IMG/VR virus record: IMGVR_UViG_3300033148_001478 | Span: 1 to 25,824 of that record | Source: a virus | Direction: 5' to 3' (one strand) | Length of the DNA: 25,824 nucleotides | Part shown: positions 1 through 8,629 of the stretch, piece by piece | Layout of the letters: every line of letters begins with the position of its first letter | Position numbering within the stretch: the first letter of the stretch is position 1 | Program-made: the position numbers and the translations under genes | Notes under the pieces: generated by a model | The model's database searches: none | The model's input: the letters and a program-made list of their open reading frames with translations, nothing else | What the model was told of the DNA's origin: nothing

Positions 1-1007
1 CCTTTACTTACAGCCTTAAACGGTGCATCTGCTATCTTCTCTGCTGTTACAGCACCTTTAGCAATAACATTACTAGCACCTTGTGGCATTATTTTATGTT
101 GTGCTGCGAACTCCTGTACTGCGTTACCTCCACGCTTTGCTACATCTTTGAGTACTTGCGGTGTTATCTTGCCTACAACCTTACCTACACCATTTATAAG
201 CGGTTTACCTATAAGCCCTGCGAGCTTTGCACCTCCTGCACCAAGCACCGCATCGAACGCTGTTTGTGTACTTAATAGATCGTTACCTTCTTCAAGTGAC
301 ATACCTACACCAAACGCTGCACCTCCTGATGCAAGTCCGGGCATACCAAGAGCTACTGTTTGTATACCTCTCCCTACATCTTTCTTAACATCACCTAAGT
401 TCCTTGGAACAGGTGCTACAAAACCACCAAGTTGTTCTTCTGAAAACTTGTCTACATCCTCTGCACTAGCTCCTGCGAGTTGTGCTACTGCCTGAAAAGG
501 TCTAGCTACCATTGTTGTTACAGGTTTTACCAGACTCTTTAACAGTCCATCTTGTTCTGGTTGTGGTGTAGCTGTAGGTTGTTGAGGTGGTGCTTGTTGT
601 TGTACATCACTTTGTTTAAACTGTTGGTACGCCTTTGCTACCTTCTCTGCATACGCTGGTGTGTCATACGCTACACCAAACTTATTAACACCACGCCAAT
701 TTTCTCTATATGCATTTGGTCTACCTTCCCCAGCGTTCCACATAGATGCTATTTGACCTACGTTACTACCTGTATCTTTCCATTCTTTGATACGTTTATA
801 CGTAACTTCATTTTGCTGTTGAGGTGTTGCACTTTCAAGTGTTGCATTAACCCCATATTTCTTTGATGCAGCACTCCATGTTTCCGGTGTGTATTGATAC
901 CCTCCAAACTCTTGACTTCCTCCACGCGCAGAAAAATTACCACCAGACTCCGTCTTTCTTATTGCTTTTGTTAAGTTTACAACTGATTGATCGAGTTGGT
1001 TTGGCAT
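1..1007 (-). CDS. Virion-associated lytic transglycosylase (C-terminus cut by window edge)
   Basis: The reading frame starts with ATG at 1007 and runs open to the left edge (335 residues visible). Residues about 12-105 look like a lysozyme-like transglycosylase domain that cuts peptidoglycan. The likely catalytic Glu is E20 in IRKTESGGNF, followed by GGYQYTPETW (the equivalent of the GLMQ-P-T motif) and MWNAGEGRPNAY (the equivalent of the YNAG motif). A Gln/Pro-rich linker follows near residues 125-150, then an Ala/Gly-rich helical region. The gene is last in the visible virion operon, after a putative internal virion protein. This placement fits a tail or internal protein that opens the cell wall during DNA entry, as T7 gp16 does, rather than a free endolysin. 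No Shine-Dalgarno sequence precedes the start. The domain call is strong; the virion role is inferred from position and length. Confidence 0.8.
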   Translation of the reverse strand, partial: MPNQLDQSVVNLTKAIRKTESGGNFSARGGSQEFGGYQYTPETWSAASKKYGVNATLESATPQQQNEVTYKRIKEWKDTGSNVGQIASMWNAGEGRPNAYRENWRGVNKFGVAYDTPAYAEKVAKAYQQFKQSDVQQQAPPQQPTATPQPEQDGLLKSLVKPVTTMVARPFQAVAQLAGASAEDVDKFSEEQLGGFVAPVPRNLGDVKKDVGRGIQTVALGMPGLASGGAAFGVGMSLEEGNDLLSTQTAFDAVLGAGGAKLAGLIGKPLINGVGKVVGKITPQVLKDVAKRGGNAVQEFAAQHKIMPQGASNVIAKGAVTAEKIADAPFKAVSK

Positions 1008-1017
1008 AATCTATATA

Positions 1018-2418
1018 TTAGAAATCGTATAATCCTCCTTCTTCTTCTTCTTGTTCTTGCCCTTGACCACCACTTTGTTCCATAAGTCCTAGTTCCTCCA
1101 AGAAGGGTTGCAGACCACCCTTTATTATTTGTAAGTTCTTTTTAAATTGCTCTGGACTTTGACCTGTATCTAATGCTCCAAGTACGTTTGTCAAAAGTCT
1201 TATTTCAGTATCCGAAACCTGACCTAGTGCGCCACCTGTTTTAGAAGCATCACGCATAGCAGTAAGTTCTTGAAAACCAATATTTGCTTTCAAAGTATTT
1301 AATTCCGCTTTCATATTTCTTGCATCTGACCCCGGTATAACATCCAACCAACTACCAAAACCTGTTGTCCAACCACTAACCGCTCCTATAATAGAATCAA
1401 TAGTTGTGTCCATTCTATTTATAGCTTGTGCCCTGTATGGCGATATTTGTGTATTTGCAGTATTTTCCCCAAGTGCTGTTAGTTGAGCTACTGCACCACG
1501 AGCTTCTGCTGGTACATTTTCAATTTTCATTCTTCCGCTGTTTATAAGGTCTGCATACGCTACTGCTGAGGCTTGTTCTCCTTCACTTATTCCATTTACA
1601 CTTCCACCTCCAATACCACCACCTACCTGCTTATATCCTCCTGTTTCTGTGTCATACTCATACCGTATTTGATCCTTACCAAGACTAAAGCCTGACGGTG
1701 TTTCACCACGTTCTGATGCTATACGGTCTTGTTCTGACTGGTATGCGCCCTGTGCTACCTGTGCTGTCCTACCTGCTGCGCTTTCTTGCAGTGCAATATC
1801 CGCAAGCTCTTGATTGCTTCTTCGTCTATCCTGTGTTGCACCTTGTACCGCACCTGCTCTTGTACCACCAGAACGGTCTAGTATTTCTTCATACCTTCGC
1901 CTAGCTTCAAGGTCTGCTTCTTCTCTCTTACTCTGGATATCCGCAAGTCCTTGTAACGCAGTATCTCTTTCTTTCTGTATATTAGATGCTTCTGTAGGAT
2001 TTTCTAAAGAGCGTAAGTACCTTAGATATGCTGGGTCTGATGTTCCTTTACTCTGTGTTTCCTCTCTCCCTTGATTTGCTTTCAGGTCTGCAAAACCACT
2101 ATTTATAGTAGCTAGTTTAGCCTGTGCATCTTGCACACCACTAGCAAAATCCTGTCCTGCTGGTGAAAGTGTTGGTGCTGTTGGTGTTACGCTAGATTGT
2201 ACAGGAGTATCTTTTTTAGTTTGTAAATAAGAACCATCTGGTGACAATTTCTTTGTAGCTCCAAAATCTTTCCACGGTTGAGAAGGTTGTTGAATCGAAG
2301 AAACAAAATTACTTTTTGGTGTTGGTGTCACTTTCTTAGGTGTAAAAGCAGTACTAGAACTCCCAAGCGATGCTCCTGTTCTGTATTTATCTATATAGTT
2401 TTTTCTTGCTGTTGCCAT
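1018..2418 (-). CDS. Putative internal virion protein, coiled-coil
   Basis: This 466-residue protein has no catalytic motif that I recognise. Residues 1-100 are Ser/Thr/Pro/Lys-rich and probably disordered. Residues about 100-230 are Gln/Glu/Ala/Arg-rich and probably a coiled coil. A Gly-rich stretch (GGGIGGGSVNG) follows, then a helical C-terminal domain containing LTAMRDASKTGGALGQVSD and LGALDTGQSPEQF, and finally a very acidic Glu/Gln tail. From memory, the GGALGQVS-type segment recurs in environmental phage structural proteins near the tail genes. It lies between the adaptor candidate and the transglycosylase, where podoviruses encode internal or ejection proteins. Function is inferred from position only. 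The start at 2418 is six bases after the preceding gene's stop. Confidence 0.6.
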   Translation of the reverse strand: MATARKNYIDKYRTGASLGSSSTAFTPKKVTPTPKSNFVSSIQQPSQPWKDFGATKKLSPDGSYLQTKKDTPVQSSVTPTAPTLSPAGQDFASGVQDAQAKLATINSGFADLKANQGREETQSKGTSDPAYLRYLRSLENPTEASNIQKERDTALQGLADIQSKREEADLEARRRYEEILDRSGGTRAGAVQGATQDRRRSNQELADIALQESAAGRTAQVAQGAYQSEQDRIASERGETPSGFSLGKDQIRYEYDTETGGYKQVGGGIGGGSVNGISEGEQASAVAYADLINSGRMKIENVPAEARGAVAQLTALGENTANTQISPYRAQAINRMDTTIDSIIGAVSGWTTGFGSWLDVIPGSDARNMKAELNTLKANIGFQELTAMRDASKTGGALGQVSDTEIRLLTNVLGALDTGQSPEQFKKNLQIIKGGLQPFLEELGLMEQSGGQGQEQEEEEGGLYDF

Positions 2419-2423
2419 GATAA

Positions 2424-3410
2424 TTATGTTAAACCGCTTGCATTTTGGTCTGGGTAATAATAATTGTTCGTTCCGATACTTCCCACCTGCGATGGTGAAA
2501 TGTATGCACCTTCTTCTGTCTCGCCTTCATTAATAATCATCTGACTCATAAGACCACCAATATCAGGGTTAATCCCTGCTTCGTTACCTCCATCATATAG
2601 CATCCAGTAGTCTTTTGCTCTCGCTCTATCGTTCTGATTCTGCCAATACAAAGCAATAGCTCTGTATGGAATAGCTGGCTGGTATGCTTCCGGTATCGGT
2701 GAAACTTGACCAATAGTGTACGTTGCAGAACCTGCGGATATTGCAGTACCTTCATACGGTTTTGTAAGAGTAATATGTGTTGCATCTGTAAACGCACCTA
2801 CTTCATACCAAAAACCATCACCTCCACCTGCTGCGGTTGTATCAGTAATCTTTATATATCTGCCTACCATGTCTGCTGTCCATGTTGTGCTATCTCCAAC
2901 AATAGCAGTACCCTCATTTGCTACAGATACAATAGTTCCTGTTGTGTAATCTGCTATAGATAAGTCACGCACTCGCACTCGACCACGTAGTGTTATCTTG
3001 TTTGATGATGTAGATGGTATTGGTTGTATGTAATATTTTGTATTCTCCACGTATGTAAACACTGGTACGTTAGACTCTCCCATGTTCATTTGTTTTACTG
3101 TTTTCCACTTCGTAGGATCAAATATCATTTCTGGTGAATATATTGTATCTCCTGCTGAACCAGTACCACTATAAATGTACATATCTATAAGTTTCCTAAA
3201 CTTATTTGGTATCTCGTACCCTTCTTGACTTGCTACCGTCACCATATCTTTTGTAGTTTCAAGAAAGCGCAACTTACCACTATGCAAGTTACATATAGTA
3301 CGTACAGTGTCATTCATGTAGCCGTCTAGAGTTGTCATTTTCGTAGTATCTGAGGTATCAACATTACAACCCTGTGCTATATCTGTTCTTAAATTTGTAT
3401 ATGTTTTCAT
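2424..3410 (-). CDS. Head-tail adaptor / tail tube-type protein candidate
   Basis: The protein has 328 residues. The N-terminal third is helical (start MKTYTNLRTDIAQGCN, then helices around residues 28-80). The middle has beta strands, with a small inserted beta module at about residues 157-235 beginning TGTIVSVANEGTAIVGDSTT and ending GSATYTIGQ. The C-terminal third returns to helix with IPEAYQPAIPYRAIALYWQN and an Asn/Tyr-rich tail. The arrangement of N- and C-terminal helices around a beta insert resembles podovirus head-to-tail adaptor proteins (T7 gp11/P22 gp4-like roles). It sits next to the large beta-rich hub candidate, as those proteins do. The family match is from pattern memory, so the exact role is uncertain. 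Confidence 0.55.
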   Translation of the reverse strand: MKTYTNLRTDIAQGCNVDTSDTTKMTTLDGYMNDTVRTICNLHSGKLRFLETTKDMVTVASQEGYEIPNKFRKLIDMYIYSGTGSAGDTIYSPEMIFDPTKWKTVKQMNMGESNVPVFTYVENTKYYIQPIPSTSSNKITLRGRVRVRDLSIADYTTGTIVSVANEGTAIVGDSTTWTADMVGRYIKITDTTAAGGGDGFWYEVGAFTDATHITLTKPYEGTAISAGSATYTIGQVSPIPEAYQPAIPYRAIALYWQNQNDRARAKDYWMLYDGGNEAGINPDIGGLMSQMIINEGETEEGAYISPSQVGSIGTNNYYYPDQNASGLT

Positions 3411-3412
3411 GA

Positions 3413-5215
3413 TTATTTTGTTATTTGAATATCCTCATTACTGACGAGTGCCATCTTAATAAATTCATCATCTCCAAGGAATGTCAAACACCCTTTTATC
3501 TGAATACGTGTATTGTTCTCACCTATAGCCATACTATCATACGACTTAATCTGCCCTGATATTGTAGGATTAAGTTTAATCCACTTTTGGAAACGTGCTT
3601 TTGCTGTCGTTGTGGTAGCTCCTGTTACTGCTGTATCTATTGTAACAGTATACGTTCCACCTGCTTCTGAGATGTTAGTAATATGTACACATGCACCACT
3701 TCCCACTCCTTGTGTAAATTCAACTTCACCACCTACTGTACCGTTAAAGCCTGTAGATGACGGATCATAGGATGTCTGTACATCTGTAGTGGTAGTAAAT
3801 GATGTAGTATTTACCCATGTAATATCAGCGTATACAGGTTCTTCTTCATAAAGACGATATTTGAATACTATAGAATCACCACTGTCAAGCAGTCTCTTGT
3901 GGATAGCCCACAATCTTTCCCATTTATCCTCTATCTGTATAGAATCAAACCAGTTAGTTACAAAATACCCTTTCTTCTGTGTAGTATTTGTTGAATCATC
4001 ATAAAAAATACCAAAATGAGACGGTGTAGATGTTGTGCTGTCTAGTGCGTACTCCGCACCTACAAGTAGGTTACCATTCCGAGATGATGAATCATCTCCT
4101 ATGTCTACATTAGCAAGACCTCCTACCGCCCATACCCTATTCTGACCATAGTCTGTGATTGTGGTAGTTCCTCTGGGCGTATATGAAAGTGAATATTTAT
4201 GTACAAAACCAAACTCTTGTGACCATTCCCACAAACCAGACGGACAATTTTCTGGGATTGTATCGTTTGCATCTTCATAAATGTTACGTATAAGTACAAG
4301 AATAGTATTATTCTTTTTATCTACCACCATTCCATGTGCTGACATATATCGTGCGTTGCTTGTTCCGGTTGCTGTACCTTTTGCAAAGATATTACCAAAA
4401 GGTAATCTCCCTACTTCCTCAAATGTTGAACCAGTAAATTGACTCAGTACTCCGTTAGAATCCATAGCAAACGGTACATCATCTTTTACCACTAATGAAA
4501 GTACCTCATTTGCATCACTGTAAAATATATCTGTTGCTTGCGCCACTACACCATCCCACCTATAAATAGCAGCTCGACCATTCTCTTGAATGGTATTTAT
4601 TGTACCTATCCATATAGAATCTGTTGTTTCTGCCATAGATGTTAAAAACACATCTGATCCTAAATCTATAGTGTAATCTCCTGATGAAGAATATGCACCT
4701 GCGTTACTTATAGACTCCACACCACTCCCTTGTATTATATAAAGTCTATCTGTTTTTCTAAAATATTGTAAAATCCCTGCTGTTGGTGTTGCAGTTGTTT
4801 GTGTCCAGCTTCCTCCTGCTGTTGTTTTTGTATAGAGTCCTGCATCATTTGATACCCATAATTTACCATCAAACGTAGCTATGTCTGAATCACTCGTATA
4901 CGTTGTCACATATCCTGTATCTGTGTTCTCTGAAAAGGCTGCACTCGGGTATGGTGAGGAACTATTAAATACTCTTGTACCTGCTACTGTCCATATCTCA
5001 TTTTTAAACGCTACAAAGTTTACAGGAAGTCCTAAGTTAGAATCTGTTACCTCTGTTGAGTTTGTTATAAGCCGTGGTGATACACGCATTATACCTACAT
5101 TAGATTGTAGGTCTAAGTTCATAGAAGACCATATATTTCCACTCGCTTTAGAGTTACCTCTGTTACGTTGGTAATATGTGTAGTTGCCGTCTTGTGAGGG
5201 GAAATTATTTATCAT
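3413..5215 (-). CDS. Tail hub/nozzle candidate, beta-propeller-like
   Basis: This 600-residue protein is almost entirely predicted beta strand. It has repeated blade-like segments with Trp or Phe followed by Gly and Asp, for example NEIWTVAGTRVF, DGKLWVSNDAGLYT, DSIWIGTINTI and NRVWAVGGLANV. These are spaced roughly 50-90 residues apart over residues 65-400. A second beta-sandwich-like half follows (residues 420-600) and contains DSIQIEDKWERLW. Phage tail hub/nozzle proteins such as P22 gp10 and T7 gp12 are large beta-propellers encoded beside the adaptor, and this gene lies directly upstream of the adaptor candidate. It overlaps the preceding gene by four bases (ATGA-type). A receptor-binding appendage is an alternative. 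Confidence 0.5.
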   Translation of the reverse strand: MINNFPSQDGNYTYYQRNRGNSKASGNIWSSMNLDLQSNVGIMRVSPRLITNSTEVTDSNLGLPVNFVAFKNEIWTVAGTRVFNSSSPYPSAAFSENTDTGYVTTYTSDSDIATFDGKLWVSNDAGLYTKTTAGGSWTQTTATPTAGILQYFRKTDRLYIIQGSGVESISNAGAYSSSGDYTIDLGSDVFLTSMAETTDSIWIGTINTIQENGRAAIYRWDGVVAQATDIFYSDANEVLSLVVKDDVPFAMDSNGVLSQFTGSTFEEVGRLPFGNIFAKGTATGTSNARYMSAHGMVVDKKNNTILVLIRNIYEDANDTIPENCPSGLWEWSQEFGFVHKYSLSYTPRGTTTITDYGQNRVWAVGGLANVDIGDDSSSRNGNLLVGAEYALDSTTSTPSHFGIFYDDSTNTTQKKGYFVTNWFDSIQIEDKWERLWAIHKRLLDSGDSIVFKYRLYEEEPVYADITWVNTTSFTTTTDVQTSYDPSSTGFNGTVGGEVEFTQGVGSGACVHITNISEAGGTYTVTIDTAVTGATTTTAKARFQKWIKLNPTISGQIKSYDSMAIGENNTRIQIKGCLTFLGDDEFIKMALVSNEDIQITK

Positions 5216-5730
5216 GTTGTTATTTTTATAACTGCAAAGTTAATATCTACAGCATCACTATCTGCAGAACCAGAATTATTTGTAATAGTAATATCAAACG
5301 CTCCGTTGGTTACATCTGTAACACTCACCGTATAATTACCTGATGCACCGCCAAGTTGCACATTCACAATAATTACATCTGTACTAGATACTTTTGTATT
5401 ATTGACAGTAAATGTTTCAAATGCTCCTGCTCCTAGACTTGCATTATGTGTTGTGATTGTTCCTACACTACTATCAATAGTTACATCTGTAGCTTTACTT
5501 GTAGCTTGCGTTACTGTCGTACGACCAGTTATGGTTAGTTGAGCAACATTAAGATTTGTGACATTAAAAATAACAAACTCGGTAGACCTAAACGCTTCCC
5601 CAAGTACTTTCACACTTGTGTAATCAAGTGGAAGTTTAAGCTGTCTACTTTCCCTCTCTTTCTTCCACTTTAAAAGCTCCGCAACGTGCGTTTTAAGTGT
5701 CCGTATTTCTCTGTTATTTTCAGTTGCCAT
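5212..5730 (-). CDS. Small virion appendage protein: coiled coil plus beta domain
   Basis: The 172-residue protein begins with a short charged helix (residues 1-35, REIRTLKTHVAELLKWKKER) that could trimerise. A Thr/Val-rich beta region follows. The last 70 residues form a beta domain with TVNNTKVSSTDVIIVNVQ, GNYTVSVTDV and VDINFAVIKI. Domains of this type are frequent at the C-termini of environmental phage fibre proteins, usually ending in a similar inFaVi strand. The coiled coil plus beta head suggests a trimeric fibre or whisker on the virion. A weak AGGA lies ten bases before the ATG, one of the few SD-like sites in the window. The role is inferred. Confidence 0.5.
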   Translation of the reverse strand: MATENNREIRTLKTHVAELLKWKKERESRQLKLPLDYTSVKVLGEAFRSTEFVIFNVTNLNVAQLTITGRTTVTQATSKATDVTIDSSVGTITTHNASLGAGAFETFTVNNTKVSSTDVIIVNVQLGGASGNYTVSVTDVTNGAFDITITNNSGSADSDAVDINFAVIKITT

Positions 5731-5731
5731 A

Positions 5732-6025
5732 TTATTTAATTCCTAAGAACAACTTTATCCATGTCTGTAGATACCCTGTGACGATACCTGTAGCGACCAT
5801 TGACGCTGCGACCCACTTCATGTACCCACTTCCTTTTGCTACGTCTGCTTTGACTATGTCATATGCCTTATCACGATCTATCTCTCCTTTAATATGTGGG
5901 TATATCTCTGACAGCATTTCTTTTATATCTTTTACTTTATCATTTAACTCTTCACGCAATCCATTCATAGCAGTGATTGTCGACCTACCTTCCATCTTTT
6001 GTAATTGTTCATTAGTCACACACAT
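5732..6025 (-). CDS. Putative holin-like membrane protein (XhlA-like layout)
   Basis: This is a 97-residue protein. Residues 1-65 are charged and helical (LREELNDKVKDIKEMLSEIY, probable coiled coil). One hydrophobic segment follows at about residues 68-93 (MKWVAASMVATGIVTGYLQ), and the protein ends in a short basic tail. A soluble coiled coil followed by one C-terminal membrane helix is the layout of XhlA-type haemolysin/holin accessory proteins. No signal peptide is visible. It lies among appendage genes rather than beside an endolysin, although the transglycosylase is in the same operon. A membrane-anchored virion or spanin-like protein is an alternative. Confidence 0.45.
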   Translation of the reverse strand: MCVTNEQLQKMEGRSTITAMNGLREELNDKVKDIKEMLSEIYPHIKGEIDRDKAYDIVKADVAKGSGYMKWVAASMVATGIVTGYLQTWIKLFLGIK

Positions 6026-6027
6026 GA

Positions 6028-6657
6028 TTAGAACATCATTACTTTGGGTGTGAAGGTGGGTGCTGGTGGATCTACCTCATTCAAATCAATATTTTGAATA
6101 TACCCTGTGTTATTAGCTCCGTCTGACCCCGTGTGCATAAGTAAGCCGTACATATACTGCCATTTTGTACTTGTTCCAAAACCTGATACAGAAAGTGTGT
6201 CTATTAGACTTGTTCTACCTGAATCACTGTATATTTTCAGAGTCACAGTATCACTACTTGCCGTTCGTGTATATGTACAATAATAAGTAGTATTAGCGGA
6301 CAAACTCTGGTATGAATCATTTGCAACAAACGCACCCCTAATAAGATATATTCTAACTGTTCCAGAAACATAGATAACATTCCAGCAGTCCGTAGTTGCA
6401 AGATTTGCCCTTGTTTCTGTGGCTGGCGTGGCTGTGTTTACAAAACCTGGACCGAACTGTGCGTTAGATGTAGATGAACTTGATAGGTATGTTTCAAAAT
6501 CTACATCTAACGCATTAAAGTGATCGGTTCCTTTATCTTTGTACACGTTGTAAGTTTGAGAGTCATCAAAATTAATACAGTCAATCTTTGTCGATGTGAC
6601 AGTTATATCTGAACCAGGGTCTGTCTCAGTATATGTTGTAAAATCTTCTACTGCCAT
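6028..6657 (-). CDS. Concanavalin A/LamG-like beta-sandwich protein
   Basis: This 209-residue all-beta protein begins AVEDFTTYTETDPGSDITVT. It continues with a jelly-roll pattern (YKDKGTDHFNALDVDFETYL, YYCTYTRTASSDTVTLKIYS, DTLSVSGFGTSTKWQYMYGL). The opening DFTTYTETDP and the YKDKG-x-DHF segment are, in my memory, typical of lectin-like carbohydrate-binding domains found alone in environmental phage structural operons. It probably binds glycans on the host or on debris as a capsid or tail appendage. It overlaps the preceding gene by ten bases, which suggests translational coupling. The fold is moderately supported; the ligand is unknown. Confidence 0.5.
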   Translation of the reverse strand: MAVEDFTTYTETDPGSDITVTSTKIDCINFDDSQTYNVYKDKGTDHFNALDVDFETYLSSSSTSNAQFGPGFVNTATPATETRANLATTDCWNVIYVSGTVRIYLIRGAFVANDSYQSLSANTTYYCTYTRTASSDTVTLKIYSDSGRTSLIDTLSVSGFGTSTKWQYMYGLLMHTGSDGANNTGYIQNIDLNEVDPPAPTFTPKVMMF

Positions 6658-7025
6658 ATTGTTTTTATATCAGACTGATAAGTAGTAGCGTTTTTAAGGG
6701 CTTCTTTTTTTTCAGCCCATACATCTTGTCTTAAAGTATCTTTCTCATCTGTGGGAACTGTAAGACTATAATCTTCGGTAAAGACCTGCACTCTAAGAGT
6801 TGAGATTCTCTCTGCCACTATTTGATTGACAGAGTTCCATTTGTTCTTAAAGTCTAGCCATTCACCTTTTGTTATTTCACCATCTGTAAACAACAGCCCT
6901 TTTTCGTTATGCTTTATTCGTAGTCGCTCCTGTACCTCATACAGAAATTCTACTTTCTCCTTTTGAGAACCAAGACTCTTATACTTAGTTACTACCCTTT
7001 CTTTGATTTGTGAAAAAGTTGCCAT
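6648..7025 (-). CDS. Hypothetical helical protein
   Basis: I do not recognise this 125-residue protein. It is highly charged and mostly helical. The first 85 residues read like a long helical hairpin (IKERVVTKYKSLGSQKEKVE, FLYEVQERLRIKHNEKG). A short Thr/Asp-rich segment follows, then a C-terminal helix. It has no Cys, no membrane segment and no signal peptide. It lies immediately downstream of the tail-fibre-like gene and overlaps the lectin-like gene by ten bases. This position would suit a fibre chaperone or assembly factor, but nothing in the sequence proves that. Confidence 0.55.
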   Translation of the reverse strand: MATFSQIKERVVTKYKSLGSQKEKVEFLYEVQERLRIKHNEKGLLFTDGEITKGEWLDFKNKWNSVNQIVAERISTLRVQVFTEDYSLTVPTDEKDTLRQDVWAEKKEALKNATTYQSDIKTIWQ

Positions 7026-7026
7026 A

Positions 7027-8355
7027 TTACGATTCCAATACAGCTAAATATACCGTCAACCCTTTAGCTGCGGTTGTATGAACAGCATCTATATCAATCG
7101 TTATTATATCACCTACTGCAAGTGCTGTAGTAGTAAGGTCTGGTGGAGTTGCTGCTGTAGTTGTAGTCTTTTCTGTGGTATCGAAATCTAACTTATTAGT
7201 TGTCATTATTGATGTACCGCCAATACTAATATCTACAACCATAGTTCCTGTAGTTCCTGCTGTACTGTTAGTAGCGTATAGATAGAAAGGTGTTGTATCA
7301 CTTTGTTGAATTACACCTGCTATTGGTGAGACAAAATCACCTGCAATATTCGTAGCTGTCGCACAGTCTGTTGCTGCTTCTACTAGGTTAAATGAAAGCC
7401 ATCGTAAGTTTCTCTTTGAGCCTTGTAGTCCATCTGGTGTTACAAACGCTGTTGTACTTGTACCTGTGTCTGTATCTGCAATAGACGCATCTGACAACGC
7501 CTTTACTGCTGCTATGTCTGTAAGCTCTGAGTCCATCAATGCTCCTGCACTGGTTACGTTTGCTGTGTCTGTTACGTCTGCGTTAGTCTCAACGCTGTCT
7601 GCTTTTGTCTGTAGTGCTGAACCTGCAAGTGACGCTGGTGTAACGTGACGTACTGCATCTGTACCTGTATCTGTTTCTGCTACCGTTGCTGATTCTGATA
7701 TACCAGAAACAGTAATACTCGCTGTTGCTTCATCACCTGTATTAGTGTTGGAAGTATTTCCAATCACAACAGCTTCTGCATCAGTCACATAATTCTTATC
7801 AGTACTTTCAGTTACATCATCAGTAACAATATTTGTTGGACTATTTATCACTGGAGATGTCAGTGTCTTATTCGTCAACGTATCTGTAGTTGCCTTCCCA
7901 ACAAGAGTGTCAGTAGCTGCTGGAAGTGTGAGTACTGTTGTTCCTGCAATTGCTGTTGCTTTGACTACGGTTGTCCCTGATGTTGACCCTGCGTGAATAA
8001 GTTTATCTGCATTAAATGTCTTAGCTCCTGTGATTGTCTGGACATCTGCAAGTACCATGTCCCCTGTCCCTGCCACAGTTTCAAATGTGGGTGCTGAAGT
8101 AGCACCGTTTGACTGCAACACTTGACCAGAAGTACCAAAAGCAAGTTCTACTACATCCCCATCAGTATTTGAATAAAACAATCTCCACGCTGTTTGATCT
8201 ACAAACTCTGTGAGGTTTGTATATCCACCTGCCGCATCGACCAAAAGACGCCCTGTTGCTGGGTCAACCTTGAAAGGTGTTGGTGTTGTACTATCAGTAC
8301 TCGATACTCCTATCGCTACTGTTACATGATTGTTGTCTCTGATTGCATCAGTCAT
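7027..8355 (-). CDS. Tail-fibre/head-fibre-like protein with repeats
   Basis: This 442-residue protein is rich in Thr, Ala, Asp and Val. Residues 1-40 form an anchor-like module (DAIRDNNHV, then KVDPATGRLLVD) shared with the next two genes upstream. Residues about 75-185 carry fibre-type segments (GTSGQVLQSNGATSAPTFET, TLTNKTLTSPVIN). Two copies of a DTGT-x-VTP repeat follow: ETDTGTDAVRHVTPASLAGS and DTDTGTSTTAFVTPDGLQGS. The last 125 residues form a beta domain starting LRWLSFNLVEAATDCA that could bind a receptor or trimerise. LTNKTLTSP and TGT-VTP segments are common in phage tail fibres. Attachment to head or tail is not decided by the sequence. Confidence 0.65.
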   Translation of the reverse strand: MTDAIRDNNHVTVAIGVSSTDSTTPTPFKVDPATGRLLVDAAGGYTNLTEFVDQTAWRLFYSNTDGDVVELAFGTSGQVLQSNGATSAPTFETVAGTGDMVLADVQTITGAKTFNADKLIHAGSTSGTTVVKATAIAGTTVLTLPAATDTLVGKATTDTLTNKTLTSPVINSPTNIVTDDVTESTDKNYVTDAEAVVIGNTSNTNTGDEATASITVSGISESATVAETDTGTDAVRHVTPASLAGSALQTKADSVETNADVTDTANVTSAGALMDSELTDIAAVKALSDASIADTDTGTSTTAFVTPDGLQGSKRNLRWLSFNLVEAATDCATATNIAGDFVSPIAGVIQQSDTTPFYLYATNSTAGTTGTMVVDISIGGTSIMTTNKLDFDTTEKTTTTAATPPDLTTTALAVGDIITIDIDAVHTTAAKGLTVYLAVLES

Positions 8356-8364
8356 ACTAATAAT

Positions 8365-8628
8365 TTAATCTATTAAAACTTCACCATCTGAATTTACATA
8401 CACCGGACAAGGCGTACCGTCTACAGAATTTACCGCCATGAGTACATTCTCAAAATTCTCATCACGTATAGCATCTGTATCTGGTGTAAAACCAATAGTA
8501 TTTACAATATCAGTCTTCATCCCTCCATTTACAGGATTTACTGCAATAGGTACCAGCGTAACTCCATCAGAGTAAAGTACCCCTAATTTTGTGGCTACGT
8601 GATTATTGTCTCTTATTGCGTTTGTCAT
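8365..8628 (-). CDS. Small virion protein made of two anchor-module repeats
   Basis: The whole 87-residue protein is two copies of one module. Copy 1 covers residues about 2-40 (NAIRDNNHVATKLGVLYSDG, then IAVNPVNGG). Copy 2 covers residues 51-87 (DAIRDENFENVLMAVNSVDG, then VYVNSDGEVLID). The same module opens the adjacent fibre-like protein, and a shortened version opens the 340-residue protein upstream. Short proteins of this type look like capsid- or tail-surface decorations, or adaptors that hold fibres. I know no named family. The gene is close-packed on both sides. Confidence 0.6.
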   Translation of the reverse strand: MTNAIRDNNHVATKLGVLYSDGVTLVPIAVNPVNGGMKTDIVNTIGFTPDTDAIRDENFENVLMAVNSVDGTPCPVYVNSDGEVLID

Positions 8629-8629
8629 G

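Noticed and set aside
148-495. Open plus-strand frames opposite the transglycosylase gene
   Set aside because: They are Pro/Ser/Ala-rich shadows of the minus-strand gene, which has clear catalytic motifs.
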